Shown here: positions 8,058 to 17,646 of the stretch, piece after piece
Position numbering within the stretch: position 1 is the first letter of the stretch
How the letters are laid out: every line of letters begins with the position of its first letter
Assembly (NCBI RefSeq): GCF_020165495.1
Contig: NZ_JAIUIE010000003.1
Coordinates: 1 to 64,000, forward strand
Length of the DNA stretch: 64,000 bases
Direction of reading: 5' to 3'
From: Mesorhizobium sp. BR1-1-16
Lineage (GTDB): Bacteria > Pseudomonadota > Alphaproteobacteria > Rhizobiales > Kaistiaceae
The notes under the pieces: model-generated
What the model was told of the DNA's origin: nothing
Database searches by the model: none
What the model saw: the letters and a program-made list of their open reading frames with translations, nothing else
Program-made: the position numbers and the translations under genes

Positions 8058-8930
8058 CTATATGCCGAGGCCACCGATGTGCTTATTCATCGCATCGTAA
8101 AGCTCGCGGCGATCCAGTGAGCGCATATCGCGGGACTGCTGCATGCTGTGGGCATGACAATGCGGCTGGCAATCAAGGTCGCGCATCCGCTGAGCGAAAC
8201 TTGCGGGGTCATGGCACGCTCCCATCTCCCACGCTGTCTTCTGCGGCGGCTGGTGATCGGCGATCATCGTGACCTTACCGTCGGTCTGCCTCTTGATTTT
8301 CTTGTCGATGTCCTTCAGCGCCTTGTCCTTGTCTGCACTTGGAGCCCGACGCAGGATGTTGGCGCGATCCTTCTTGCATTGCCAACAGGTCTGGCCTTGC
8401 ACCGAAGCCCGCTGGGTCTCGGACGTGGGGGTATAGTCCTCCGAATACTTGTAGTCGCGCGGGCAATCCTCCTTCATCGCTTTGTCTCCGATCACCATGG
8501 AGAAGTTTACCAAGGCGGCCACGTCGACCGTGTTCGGCAACGGGCTCGCCGTGTTCTGTTCCATCGGGTCGCCATGGCGAGCTACGCCCTTGCCTTCCAC
8601 CTTGACCGTGAACGACCAGAGCTTGAACGAGCCCTTGCCCTTGATGCGATGTGTGACAACGCCGGCGCCCAGCCCAGGCGTGGCGGCCTCGTTACCGGTG
8701 CTCAGCGCGACTTGAGACGAGTTTTCCAACGCAGTCGGCGTTCCTTGCACCTTGACGCTCGCACTGCCCTGGGTGAGATCACTGGACTGCAGCATGTTGA
8801 CATAGGGCACGGGAACAGGTCCCGCCGGGGGCGGGGGCGGACTGAGGCAAACATCGCCGGGCGCGATGCCTTTGCCGCCGCTGCCTTGGTGAAAGAACCC
8901 CATCCCTTCGGCAAAGACGGTGGAGGTCAT
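8058..8930 (-). CDS. PAAR-like (DUF4150) effector with nuclease-like C-terminal domain
   Basis: A 290-residue protein. Residues 1 to about 145 are a DUF4150 PAAR-like domain: SPPPPPAGPVPVPYVNM, the STGNEAATPGLGAGVV turn, and GDPMEQN. This part caps the VgrG spike. The C-terminal 110 residues hold a CWQC pair (182-185), a lysine-rich helix, an ADHQPP motif (224-229) and CQPHCHAHSMQQSRDM (254-269). The DHxPP followed by a Cys/His cluster resembles the GHH2-type nuclease domain found in DUF4150 toxins such as Tse7, which suggests a metal-dependent DNase; this match is from memory of the motif. It follows tagF by 3 bases and is followed by two putative immunity genes. Confidence 0.8.
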   Translation of the reverse strand: MTSTVFAEGMGFFHQGSGGKGIAPGDVCLSPPPPPAGPVPVPYVNMLQSSDLTQGSASVKVQGTPTALENSSQVALSTGNEAATPGLGAGVVTHRIKGKGSFKLWSFTVKVEGKGVARHGDPMEQNTASPLPNTVDVAALVNFSMVIGDKAMKEDCPRDYKYSEDYTPTSETQRASVQGQTCWQCKKDRANILRRAPSADKDKALKDIDKKIKRQTDGKVTMIADHQPPQKTAWEMGACHDPASFAQRMRDLDCQPHCHAHSMQQSRDMRSLDRRELYDAMNKHIGGLGI

Positions 8931-8933
8931 GGT

Positions 8934-9473
8934 CTAGAGCTCCGTCGTCTGCGTCCGGGCCGCCCGCATCGCGGGAAGTCCATATGCGGCGAGGTCGTAA
9001 ATATCAGCAAAGCCGAGTTCCTGGACCTCCCAATCATCCACCCAGAAGACTAAAGGCGGCGTACCCAAGTTCTGTTCCGACTGCGGCAGCTCTGCGATCC
9101 CCTCGGCAATCCAGGGTTGTTTGCGTTTCTCTGCGACCGCGCCGTAGACGATCGCCGCGGCGGCATCGAACCATGCGTCCGCGGGCTCCGGCACCACGCC
9201 GACCATCACGACCGCGAAAGGATACCGCCGCCCCACCCGGTCCTCGCTCATGCGCCAGGCGCCGGCGCAGGGCTGGTCGCAGAAGATCCCCGCCGGAACC
9301 ATGAAGCGCCAGATCCTCGAATCCAGTTCGCCCTCGTCCGGGCGCGCCTGCAGCTCCCTCGACATCCAGCGGTCCCAGCGGTCGATGAAATTGCGCGGCA
9401 GGCCCGAGGCGACGAAATCGCCCGTCGCGGGGATCTTGCCGAAGAAGCCTGTCGTCACAGCTGCGGTGGACAT
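8934..9473 (-). CDS. tagF: TagF, T6SS-associated protein
   Basis: A 179-residue protein with the family hallmarks GFFGKIPATGDFVASGLP at the N-terminus, then WDRWM, and SEDRVGRRYPFAVV. TagF proteins (DUF2094) restrain T6SS post-translationally in species with the FHA/kinase pathway, partly by sequestering FHA protein. The start codon lies inside the 3' end of tssM (19-base overlap), so the two are translationally linked. The presence of two FHA proteins in the window fits this control circuit. Confidence 0.92.
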   Translation of the reverse strand: MSTAAVTTGFFGKIPATGDFVASGLPRNFIDRWDRWMSRELQARPDEGELDSRIWRFMVPAGIFCDQPCAGAWRMSEDRVGRRYPFAVVMVGVVPEPADAWFDAAAAIVYGAVAEKRKQPWIAEGIAELPQSEQNLGTPPLVFWVDDWEVQELGFADIYDLAAYGLPAMRAARTQTTEL

Positions 9474-12400
9474 GTGAACTTCTTGAACATTTCGAGATTG
9501 TACGGGTTCTCGACGCTCTCGGCCTTCAGCCGGTAGTCGGCATAGAAGCCCTGGAAGCCGAGGCGGAGATCATAGACATCGGTCAGCGAGGTGGCCGTGA
9601 AACGGCCGGTGCGCAGCAGCCTCAGCCAGGCCCAGCTGCCGGTCTCGTTCACCATCACCTCCGGCGAGCCGTCAATCGGCTGAAAGGACAGGCTGATGAC
9701 GCCGGTGCCGTCCTTGCCCGGCCAGGTCATCGGCTGTGGCCGCGTCGCATTGTTGTAGTAGACGAGGCTCTGGCCATCGAGGTTGAGCGCGACGCGCGTC
9801 GCGTTGGAAGACAGGTCCTTCGGCTCCAGCGTGAAGCTCATCATCGGCCCTTGCCCGCCCGCGAATAGGTCGTCGCGGATGTGGCGGGCCTGTTCCAGCG
9901 CCGGCAGCGCGGCGGAATCGAGCCCGAAATCCTGGCGCCATTTCCACGGCGACTGGGTCGTGTCGACATAGGCGATGAGCTGATTATTGGTGAAGGCATC
10001 GATCAGCCCGCCGGGCCCGAACAGGCGGGCGAAATCGCGCACATTGACATCGACGGCGCTGTTGGGGCTGAACGGATAGCGATCGGCGAGCGCTGCTTGG
10101 CAGAACGGCAAGACATCCGCGCGCCAGATAGCGTTGAGCTCGGAGGTCACCGCCTTCTCGGTCAGGCCGCTGGTGTCGCCGGCGATGCCGCCCAGCCATT
10201 CGTTGAGAGGGTTTGGCAGGATCTGCGCCTGGCGCGCCACGGCGCCGGTCAGCTCCGCCAGCCCGCCCTGCTTCTTGATGGCCTCCTGCGGGTCAGGGCT
10301 GGCGGTGACGGTCTGGAGGACATTGGACAGCGCCGTCAGGGCCACCACCGCGGCATCGAGCGCCGGCGGCAGCCCGTCGGTCTCGACAATGGCGCCCTTC
10401 AGAGGCTTGTAATGCTCGGCGACGAGGGAGCCCGTTTCATCGACCTGATCCGCAGAGCCTGCGCGCGGCAGCAGCTTCATCCCGGTCGTCGCCAGCTTGC
10501 CGATCTTGCCGAGCTTGTTCAGGAGCTTCGAAGCGCCCTGCCCGGCCGCCTTCGGGTCGACGGGCGCGTCGTCGGAGCGCGTCAACTCCGTTTCGGCGAC
10601 GACGGCCGTCACAAGCCGCTTGACCGCCGAGTCGGCGCTGGAAAGGTCCTTGAGGTTCTCGCTGGCGACATTGAGGTCGGTCAGCGGCGCAAGGCGCACA
10701 TCGTGCAGGAAGGAATCCCACTGCGCGATATAGTCGTCGTAATAGAGCTTGAGGATGTCCTGTGACAGGGCCTCGACGGATGTCTCCGCGCTGTCGGAGC
10801 AGCCGCCGGCAAAGACGGCGCGGTCGAGCGCGGCTTGCGCGGCGACATCTTGCAGCCGGTCGAGAATGCCGTTGTGAAAGCCGTCATAGGTATAGGCGCC
10901 GGCGATTCCGATACGCAGTGTCTTGTCGGAGCGGCGCGACAGGACCTTGGCCCCGTTCGGACCGGCGAAGTTGGCCGGAATCCACTCCTTGGCTGACTTC
11001 ACCTCCTCGTCCGAGAGAAGCTGCTTGTAGGCTCGGACCGACAGCGGCACGGTGCAGACCGTCTTCAGCGCCTCGGCGACCAACGCATTGTCGGGCTTGG
11101 AATAGCTGTCGTCTACAGCCATGCGCCGGATGGCCGCGACCTCATGCTCCTCTGCATCGGGTGTCGTGAACGGCGGCGCCGCGGCTATGCCGGGCAAGGT
11201 GTTCATCCACCAGTCCTGCACGAAGTCCGGGTCCATCTGCGACAGGCCGGTCATCATGCGGTAGGCCTTGAGCGCGGAGAACATGAAATCCGGATCGCGG
11301 ATCTGGCGCCACATCGTGGCTTCCATAAGTGCCACCATGCGCGGCTCCAGCACATTGCGCAGCGCATGGTCGTAGGTGTCGGTCTGCGCGCGCAACAATT
11401 CAGGCGCGGCCGACGGACCGGCCAGATCGCGCAGAGCCGACGGCGGCGGCGTACGCGCGGCCGCGACGGCATCCATGACATCGAGGGCAGCGCCGATGTC
11501 TGAAGGGTCCAGGCTCGCGCGTGTGGCAGCGATGGCGCTGAGGGGCGTCTGCAGCGCGACGAGCTGCGAGGCCTGCGCGGCGATGGCCTGCCGGTTGTCG
11601 TAGTAGGAAAGGCCGAAGAGCCCGACGGCGATGAGGAAGGCGGCAGCACAGGCTGCGCCAGCGCCCCGCCAGATCCAGACCCGCCGCCACACCGCCCGCG
11701 GGTCGAATGTGCCGAGCCCCGCCTCCTTAAAGATCACCTCGGTCAAAAGGTTCTTCAGGAAGAAGGAGCGCTTCTCGATGCGCGATGCTGGCATGGACCG
11801 GCGCGCCGGCAGCCCGAAGGCACTGGTCAGCGCTGCGGTGAGGCGATCGATCGGAGCGCCTTCCTGCGTCGCCGACGTCAGATAGAGACCGCGAAGCCAG
11901 GCGCTGTCTTCATAGCGCGTCTCGCCGAAGATCGTCTCGACCAGAAGCTGGACCGGCCCGGAGAGGCCTTCAACCTGCCCCGGAAAGCGGAAGATCTCGG
12001 CGCGGGTGCCGAGCTTCTCCTCATTCTCCAGCAGCGGCACCAGCCGCCGTTCCAGCTCGCGCGCCAACATCGACAACTCGCGTCCGACGAGCGTTGGATC
12101 CAGCTTGGCCTCGAGCGGGAACGTCGTCCCCCACACTTGTTCGCGCGCCGACGCCGACAGGCCGCCGAAGAAGGGCTCGAAGCCCCTCAGCAAATCGGCC
12201 TTGGTCAGCATCAGATAGACCGGAAGACGGATTTCCAGCCTTTCGTTCAGTTCAGCAAGGCGTCGCCTGATCTTGCGGCCGTGCGCCTTGACGGCAGCGT
12301 CGCCTTCCAGCAGCACGTCGATCGACAGGGCGACGATGACGCCGTTCAATGCGCGGCGTCCGCGATGCTTCTTCAGAAGATCAAGGAAACCCAGCCATTC

Positions 12401-12991
12401 GGTGGCATCGACGTCAGGCTGGCTTTCCTGCTGGACATAACGGCCGGCGGTGTCGACCAGAACAGCGCTTTCGGTGAAGAACCAATCGCAATTGCGCGTT
12501 CCGCCCACGCCATGCAGATCGTCGGTGAGGTCTATGGGGAAGTTGAGGCCGGACTGGCGCAAAGCCGTCGTCTTGCCCGTGCCCGGTGGCCCGACGATGA
12601 CGTACCACGGCATCTCGCGCAGGAACTTCCGTCCGCCTAACTTGCGGCGCTTGAGCTCGGCCATGATGCCCTGGAACTTGGCACCGACGGCCGCGACATT
12701 TTCCTCGCCCGGCGAAAGCTTCGCTTCGGCAACAGGCGCAGCAATCTCGGCGACGAACAGGCGATTGGCGCGGATGGCCCGGCGCTGCGCGACGATCATC
12801 CAGATCAACCAAAGGATGACGAGCGCAGCGATCACGCCGAGCCGCACAGTCTCTGGCGCCAGCGGAACGAAGGGCCCGACCCGCACGATCGGACCGACGA
12901 TCCAGATAATGCCGGAAAGCAGTGCCAGCCCGATGAGGGTCCACAGGATGCGGGATGTCAGCACCGCCATGAGGAAGCGCAGGATGAACAT
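9455..12991 (-). CDS. tssM: TssM (IcmF) inner-membrane component
   Basis: An 1178-residue protein, normal length for TssM. Two transmembrane helices lie at about 8-33 and 50-68, a cytoplasmic NTPase-like domain with Walker A GPPGTGKT at 134-141 and a Walker B-like VLVDTAGRY near 180 follows, and a third helix is near 443-465. The large periplasmic part ends with the TssM C-terminal beta-domain. With TssL and TssJ it forms the envelope-spanning complex. Walker A is intact, which is not so in all TssM proteins, so ATP binding is possible here. It starts 3 bases after tssL. Confidence 0.95.
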   Translation of the reverse strand: MFILRFLMAVLTSRILWTLIGLALLSGIIWIVGPIVRVGPFVPLAPETVRLGVIAALVILWLIWMIVAQRRAIRANRLFVAEIAAPVAEAKLSPGEENVAAVGAKFQGIMAELKRRKLGGRKFLREMPWYVIVGPPGTGKTTALRQSGLNFPIDLTDDLHGVGGTRNCDWFFTESAVLVDTAGRYVQQESQPDVDATEWLGFLDLLKKHRGRRALNGVIVALSIDVLLEGDAAVKAHGRKIRRRLAELNERLEIRLPVYLMLTKADLLRGFEPFFGGLSASAREQVWGTTFPLEAKLDPTLVGRELSMLARELERRLVPLLENEEKLGTRAEIFRFPGQVEGLSGPVQLLVETIFGETRYEDSAWLRGLYLTSATQEGAPIDRLTAALTSAFGLPARRSMPASRIEKRSFFLKNLLTEVIFKEAGLGTFDPRAVWRRVWIWRGAGAACAAAFLIAVGLFGLSYYDNRQAIAAQASQLVALQTPLSAIAATRASLDPSDIGAALDVMDAVAAARTPPPSALRDLAGPSAAPELLRAQTDTYDHALRNVLEPRMVALMEATMWRQIRDPDFMFSALKAYRMMTGLSQMDPDFVQDWWMNTLPGIAAAPPFTTPDAEEHEVAAIRRMAVDDSYSKPDNALVAEALKTVCTVPLSVRAYKQLLSDEEVKSAKEWIPANFAGPNGAKVLSRRSDKTLRIGIAGAYTYDGFHNGILDRLQDVAAQAALDRAVFAGGCSDSAETSVEALSQDILKLYYDDYIAQWDSFLHDVRLAPLTDLNVASENLKDLSSADSAVKRLVTAVVAETELTRSDDAPVDPKAAGQGASKLLNKLGKIGKLATTGMKLLPRAGSADQVDETGSLVAEHYKPLKGAIVETDGLPPALDAAVVALTALSNVLQTVTASPDPQEAIKKQGGLAELTGAVARQAQILPNPLNEWLGGIAGDTSGLTEKAVTSELNAIWRADVLPFCQAALADRYPFSPNSAVDVNVRDFARLFGPGGLIDAFTNNQLIAYVDTTQSPWKWRQDFGLDSAALPALEQARHIRDDLFAGGQGPMMSFTLEPKDLSSNATRVALNLDGQSLVYYNNATRPQPMTWPGKDGTGVISLSFQPIDGSPEVMVNETGSWAWLRLLRTGRFTATSLTDVYDLRLGFQGFYADYRLKAESVENPYNLEMFKKFTCPPQL

Positions 12992-12994
12992 GCC

Positions 12995-14353
12995 CTACAG
13001 CCTCTTCTCGACCAAAACTTCGACGCGGCGGTTGAGCGACCTGCCCTCGCGCGTCTTGTCGTCGGCGATCGGCTCGGTCGCGGCGCGGCCCTCGGCGCGG
13101 ACGCGCTCTGCCGGAACGCCGTACTGCACCAGAAGGTCGGCTATTGTCTTGGCCCGCGCTTCGGAGAGCTTCTGGTTGGTGGACAGCAGATTGGTCTTCT
13201 GCAGTGGCACGCCATCGGTATGGCCGACCACGGTGATGTCGCCGATCAGGTCCTGGTTGTCGAGGATCACCTTTGCGATGGAACCAATGAGCGGTTGGTA
13301 TTCATCGGTCAGCTGGGCACGGGAAGACTGGAATACTTCCGGATTGGTCGACTGGATCAGTAGCGTCGCCAGCGACACGCTTTCATGCCCCTTGAGCGCG
13401 CCGCGAAGCTCTTCCGGTGCCTTTGCCTGGAATTCGGGGACCAACTGGAAGTCGACCGTCTCGACGGGCAAGGGAGGCGCTGCATCGGCCTTAGGCGGTG
13501 GCCGCGCGATTTCGGCGCGCTGCGGCGGAGGCAGCGCGCGCACCAGCGCGGCGAGTTCCACGGCCTGGCTGCTCAGGCTGAATGAGAGGCCGACATAGAC
13601 GATCGCCGCAAGCGCAACAGCAAGGGCCGCCATTACCCAGATCGGGACGGCAAAGCGCTGCGGCTCGTCGGATGCGACAACGCCACGCCAGTTCGGCGAA
13701 AGCGGCGCGGCTTCGGTGTCGGCGTCGCGCAGAAATCGCGCCGCCGCAACGCGAACGGCATTGAGCGAGCGGTCGCCCGCCCTGCCCGGCACCCGGTACT
13801 TGCCGCGGAATCCCAGCGACATGCACAAATATTGCAGTTCGAGCAGTTCGCGGTCGCGGTTAGGGTTCTTTTCCAGCTCCTCAAGGCGCGTGAAGAACTG
13901 GGTACCGGCATCGACGTCGCCGCGCAGCATGACGACCAGCGGCTGGCGCGGCCAGGCACTGGCGCCACCCCAAGGTGTGTTGAGCGCGAGATCGTCGAGA
14001 AGCGCCGCGACCAGCCACGCCGCTTGATCAGCTCGCGTCAACGGAAGGCCCGCCGCCACGGCGGCGTCGCGCGAGCGGATGAGCTGATCCAGCAGACGAG
14101 TACGGAGCGTCTCGGGATTATCCGGCGGCAACGCGCTTTCCAATTCCGGCGCGAATTCGAGCAGCGGCGCAAAGGCGTTGACCAGAGCGTTGGGATGCGC
14201 ACGCGTTGGCCGCTCTATCGGCGGTCCGGTCGGCGCCTCAAGCTCCCCGGGCATGGGCGCCATCGGCCGCGGCCGAGGCACTGGCGCCCCGCTAAGCCGG
14301 ATACGGGTCCGTTCGCGATCCTCCGAAAGGCCAAAAGGATCGTCCTTGCTCAT
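12995..14353 (-). CDS. tssL: TssL (DotU) with C-terminal OmpA-like domain
   Basis: A 452-residue protein. After a proline-rich N-terminal tail, residues about 55-210 form the cytoplasmic DotU domain (LVNAFAPLLEFAPEL, DDLALNTPWG, LELQYLCMSLGFRGKY). A transmembrane helix is at about 220-240 (IWVMAALAVALAAIVYVG). The periplasmic C-terminus (about 330-452) is an OmpA-like peptidoglycan-binding domain with VVGHTDGVPL and RSLNRRVEVLVEKRL. This evolved TssL can anchor the membrane complex to the cell wall without a separate TagL. It sits between tssK and tssM with 3-base gaps. Confidence 0.95.
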   Translation of the reverse strand: MSKDDPFGLSEDRERTRIRLSGAPVPRPRPMAPMPGELEAPTGPPIERPTRAHPNALVNAFAPLLEFAPELESALPPDNPETLRTRLLDQLIRSRDAAVAAGLPLTRADQAAWLVAALLDDLALNTPWGGASAWPRQPLVVMLRGDVDAGTQFFTRLEELEKNPNRDRELLELQYLCMSLGFRGKYRVPGRAGDRSLNAVRVAAARFLRDADTEAAPLSPNWRGVVASDEPQRFAVPIWVMAALAVALAAIVYVGLSFSLSSQAVELAALVRALPPPQRAEIARPPPKADAAPPLPVETVDFQLVPEFQAKAPEELRGALKGHESVSLATLLIQSTNPEVFQSSRAQLTDEYQPLIGSIAKVILDNQDLIGDITVVGHTDGVPLQKTNLLSTNQKLSEARAKTIADLLVQYGVPAERVRAEGRAATEPIADDKTREGRSLNRRVEVLVEKRL

Positions 14354-14356
14354 GGC

Positions 14357-15688
14357 CTACCTGTTCACCGAATAGCAGTCGACCTGGGGTTCACTGGGCA
14401 AGACGCCGGAGACGCCAATGACGAAGCCCGGCGCATCGAGCAGCGAAGCCCAATGTTCGCTCTTCTGATCGAGCTCAAGGCAGAGCCGGTCGCCGTCATA
14501 GGGGATTTCGCGCGGCTGCGAATGCAGCGGCTTCAGCGGAATGCCTGGCAGGCGCGACTTCCACAGCCCCTCGAACTCGCCGGCGGCGCCAACCGTCGCC
14601 TGGTTGACGAATATCTTGCGCAGCGCCTCTTCCGACAACTCGGACCCGACCCGTACGACGATGCGGCACTGCTGCAGCAGCTTCGGGTTGTCGATGCGCA
14701 CTTTCCAGACATTGGTGGAATGGCGCATCACCGGCAGCGCACGCGACTTCGGCTCGACATAGCGCAGGCTGAGAATCAGCGAGCGCAGCGCATCCGCAAG
14801 CGCCGAATAGGCCGGGCCCGGCGCCATGTGATCATAGGCTGGCAGTTCGCCAAGCCTCCGGGCGCTCGAGCCATAGGTGGCCATCGATCCCGCAAGGCCG
14901 ACGAGTTCAAGAAAGAGATCAGACGGATGGTAGACTTCCTGGCCTAGCATATGGACAAGGCGCGGCCGCGCCTGATTAGCCAGCTGCAGAATCAGCAGGT
15001 CCTCGACGCTGCGGCCCGATCCACCCATCACTATCTTGCCATGCGCCTCGGAAATCTGCTCGAGCGCCGTGACAAGCTCACGCAACATTTGTGCGTACCA
15101 GGGCACGGCCCCGATGATCAGCGTAGGCGGCAGGAAGGTGTCGTCCAGCGTGACGCTGCCATCAGCCCGCACGCCTTTGACTCCTGTGACCGGCAGCGCG
15201 GTGAAGCCGCCGACTGGCTTGCCGGGCTCCAGCAAGACGGCCTGGGGTCGTGCGATCTCGATTTCTTCGGGATCGGCGCCGCCCCGAACGGCATCCTGGA
15301 CGGAGACGATGCGGCCGCGATAGCGAGCACCGCTCGGGCCTGCATGCGCGGGATCGAACCCGACGCCGCCGGCAGTTTCCAGTGGAAGGGCCACCAGCAC
15401 CGGGCCGTGCATGTCGGAATGAATCGCCAATGGCACCGGCGCATCCATCGTCTCGGGAATTGCGAAGGGCGTGCCGTCCGGCAAGATGCCGCGCGCCGAC
15501 AACACAGCAACCTGGCCGGCCTCCAGCAGCGAGGGATCGAGAGTCAATCTGGAGAAGCCGAAAGCGTGAAGGTGGGCCGCCTGCAGCGCGCCGCGCACGG
15601 TGGCCTCGAAGAAGCGATCCTGTTGTTGGAAGTGCTGGGTCCTGAGGAAAAGCCCCTCGGACCAGAGCACGCGATTGCCTTCGCTCAT
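14357..15688 (-). CDS. tssK: TssK baseplate protein
   Basis: A 443-residue protein that links the baseplate to the membrane complex. The start MSEGNRVLWSEGLFLRTQHF is the family's typical N-terminus, so the ATG at 15688 is preferred over a start 24 codons upstream; a GAGAGGGG ribosome site lies just before it. Other typical segments are HAFGFSRL, VALPLETA and LPAYDHMAPGPAYSAL. It follows tssJ by 37 bases and precedes tssL by 3. Confidence 0.95.
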   Translation of the reverse strand: MSEGNRVLWSEGLFLRTQHFQQQDRFFEATVRGALQAAHLHAFGFSRLTLDPSLLEAGQVAVLSARGILPDGTPFAIPETMDAPVPLAIHSDMHGPVLVALPLETAGGVGFDPAHAGPSGARYRGRIVSVQDAVRGGADPEEIEIARPQAVLLEPGKPVGGFTALPVTGVKGVRADGSVTLDDTFLPPTLIIGAVPWYAQMLRELVTALEQISEAHGKIVMGGSGRSVEDLLILQLANQARPRLVHMLGQEVYHPSDLFLELVGLAGSMATYGSSARRLGELPAYDHMAPGPAYSALADALRSLILSLRYVEPKSRALPVMRHSTNVWKVRIDNPKLLQQCRIVVRVGSELSEEALRKIFVNQATVGAAGEFEGLWKSRLPGIPLKPLHSQPREIPYDGDRLCLELDQKSEHWASLLDAPGFVIGVSGVLPSEPQVDCYSVNR

Positions 15689-15725
15689 GCGGCCCCTCTC
15701 TGCAGCTTTGTTCGCTGGCGGTGGG

Positions 15726-16175
15726 TCACGCCGACAGCCCGCCCGCGCCGACCGCGACATTGACCGTGACGGTCGAGCCCGGCGAGATGGGCCGGGTCAT
15801 GCGCCAATTGCGTCCGGTCGGCTCTTTGAGCAGCGCGACAAAACCGATCGCCGTCACTTCCGGCTCGGCGGTGATGGTTTTCGAGGCCGTCTTGCCGGGG
15901 CCGACTGCGATCTGATCGGCGCCGATGAGATCGCCGGCAAGCGCCGAGCCGGGGTCGCCGGCAAGCGCGAAATAATCCGCTGAATTGAACTTTCCCGTGC
16001 TGCGCAACCGCAGGATCAGCACCGTGACCGGCTTGTCACCGCCTGCCCCCGGATTCATGCCGGCCTGGCCGGCGAGGTTGACGGTAACGGCGGACGGCTT
16101 CGGTGGTCCGCTCTGGCAGGCCGCCAGAAAGCCGGCAGCCCCAAAGGAAACGATGAACCCGCGCCGATCGATCAT
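15726..16175 (-). CDS. tssJ: TssJ outer-membrane lipoprotein
   Basis: A 149-residue lipoprotein. The start at 16175 gives MIDRRGFIVSFGAAGFLAAC, a signal with a lipobox whose modified residue would be Cys20. The RR pair and mild hydrophobicity give it a Tat-like look, unusual for TssJ. The rest is the small beta-sandwich seen in TssJ, with repeated V-T-V strands. An upstream in-frame extension lies in the tagH reading region and is rejected. It binds the periplasmic end of TssM. Confidence 0.88.
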   Translation of the reverse strand: MIDRRGFIVSFGAAGFLAACQSGPPKPSAVTVNLAGQAGMNPGAGGDKPVTVLILRLRSTGKFNSADYFALAGDPGSALAGDLIGADQIAVGPGKTASKTITAEPEVTAIGFVALLKEPTGRNWRMTRPISPGSTVTVNVAVGAGGLSA

Positions 16176-16179
16176 TTTG

Positions 16180-17646
16180 TCAGTCCTCCTCGTATGCGTC
16201 CCTGAAATCCGAGCCGATCTCGCCGAGGAAGCGCTGCTCGGCGCTCTCGGCGATCTCGCGATAGCGTCGCTGATAGATGTCCCAGAGCCGTGTGCCGCGG
16301 CCGCCCGGCAGCAACGAGCCAAGGGACGAATTCACCTTGAGCTCGGCCTCGATTGCCACCGGATCGAACCGGTCAATCATACGCCGTAGCGCCGCCTGCA
16401 CGCCGCGCCAGGCTCGGATATGATGCTGGGCGAGATCCTTCACGGCATCGCCGATCGCCGCCTCTCCGGAGAGGAAACCGGGGCTGCGCGCGGCAAAGAT
16501 CGTGGCCATCGCATCATCCACGGTCGGCAGGAATTTCAGGGGGTTCACCTCCGAGGCGCCGACCACGGTTTGGCCGAGGCGGGCATTGGCCTTCTCCTCG
16601 GCGCGCTTGCGCAGAAGCTGCATCAGCCCCTCCATCATCAAGCGGTACTCGCGTCCGAGCTTTTCCATGTCGGCCGTTGTCGTGCGACCGGCAGGGATGT
16701 CCTCTTTCATCCCGGCGCCGCGCATGAACGCGGCCAGAAGGTCGCCTTCATCTGCCAAAGGCTGGACGGCAGGGCGCGACTTCTGCGCTAGACCCCCCCG
16801 CTCCGGCATACGGGCGCCGCGTTCCACCAGTGGCGGGACGGCTGGCTCGGGCGGCTGCGGCTCGTCGGGCAGCGGCAGTTCCCATGGCGCGCGCCCGACA
16901 TTCGGCAGGCCCGAAACCGCGCCGCCCGACTGTGCCGAGCGGGCGGGACTGAAACCCACCTCGCCGCCGGAGCCCGCGCGTTGCTGCTCTTCCGGCGCCG
17001 ATCGCGACGGCGGCTGGGCGAAAGAGTCAGAGGCGAAATTGAAGTCCGGAGATCGCGGCTGGTCGCGATTGACCGCTGGGGTCGCAACCGGATCCAGGCT
17101 GAAGGGGTCGTCGAAGGCGGCCGACCGCGGTACGGCCGACTCCTCGGCGAAACGAGGCCCAGGCTTTTCGGGGTCGAAAGGGTCCGGCAGGTTACCTGGA
17201 CGCGGCTGCGCCGGCTCCGGCCCCGCCTTGATGGCAAAGAAATCGTCGCCGCCGAAGCTGGCGGGCCCGAGAGACGGCATCGGCGACGCGGGCGGAAGAC
17301 TGCGCGGCTGAGAGACGGGGGCAACCTGCTCCGGCTGCACTTCAACAAGAAGCACATAGTCTCCGAGGCGTAGGCGCATGCCGTTTACGAGCCTGGCGGA
17401 ATTGCCACGACCGAGGGGACTGTCCGCATTGTCGATAAACAGGCCGCCGCTCGAACGGTCGGTGACGATGTAGCCTTCCGGCCGCGCCTCGACCAGGCAG
17501 TGCACGCGCGAAACAAACATATCGGGATCGTCGATGCGCCAGTTGGCTTGGGCGTCGCGGCCGATGGTCAACTCGCCGCGGTCGAGCCGTGCCTGCCGGA
17601 CCGATTGGCTACGCGGTCCCTGCTCAAGCGTGAGAAACAGGCTCAT
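16180..17646 (-). CDS. tagH: TagH (ImpI), FHA-domain protein
   Basis: A 488-residue protein. Residues 1-105 are a forkhead-associated domain (LTIGRDAQANWRID, FVSRVHC, TDRSSGGLFIDN). A long low-complexity linker rich in Pro, Ser and Asp follows (about 110-340). The C-terminal 150 residues are the VI_FHA domain, beginning around YRLMMEGLMQLLRKRAEEK and including NPLKFLPTVDDAMATIF. The ATG at 17646 overlaps the tssG stop as ATGA. It is expected to read phosphothreonine on T6SS components. A paralogue lies at 1-859. Confidence 0.93.
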   Translation of the reverse strand: MSLFLTLEQGPRSQSVRQARLDRGELTIGRDAQANWRIDDPDMFVSRVHCLVEARPEGYIVTDRSSGGLFIDNADSPLGRGNSARLVNGMRLRLGDYVLLVEVQPEQVAPVSQPRSLPPASPMPSLGPASFGGDDFFAIKAGPEPAQPRPGNLPDPFDPEKPGPRFAEESAVPRSAAFDDPFSLDPVATPAVNRDQPRSPDFNFASDSFAQPPSRSAPEEQQRAGSGGEVGFSPARSAQSGGAVSGLPNVGRAPWELPLPDEPQPPEPAVPPLVERGARMPERGGLAQKSRPAVQPLADEGDLLAAFMRGAGMKEDIPAGRTTTADMEKLGREYRLMMEGLMQLLRKRAEEKANARLGQTVVGASEVNPLKFLPTVDDAMATIFAARSPGFLSGEAAIGDAVKDLAQHHIRAWRGVQAALRRMIDRFDPVAIEAELKVNSSLGSLLPGGRGTRLWDIYQRRYREIAESAEQRFLGEIGSDFRDAYEED

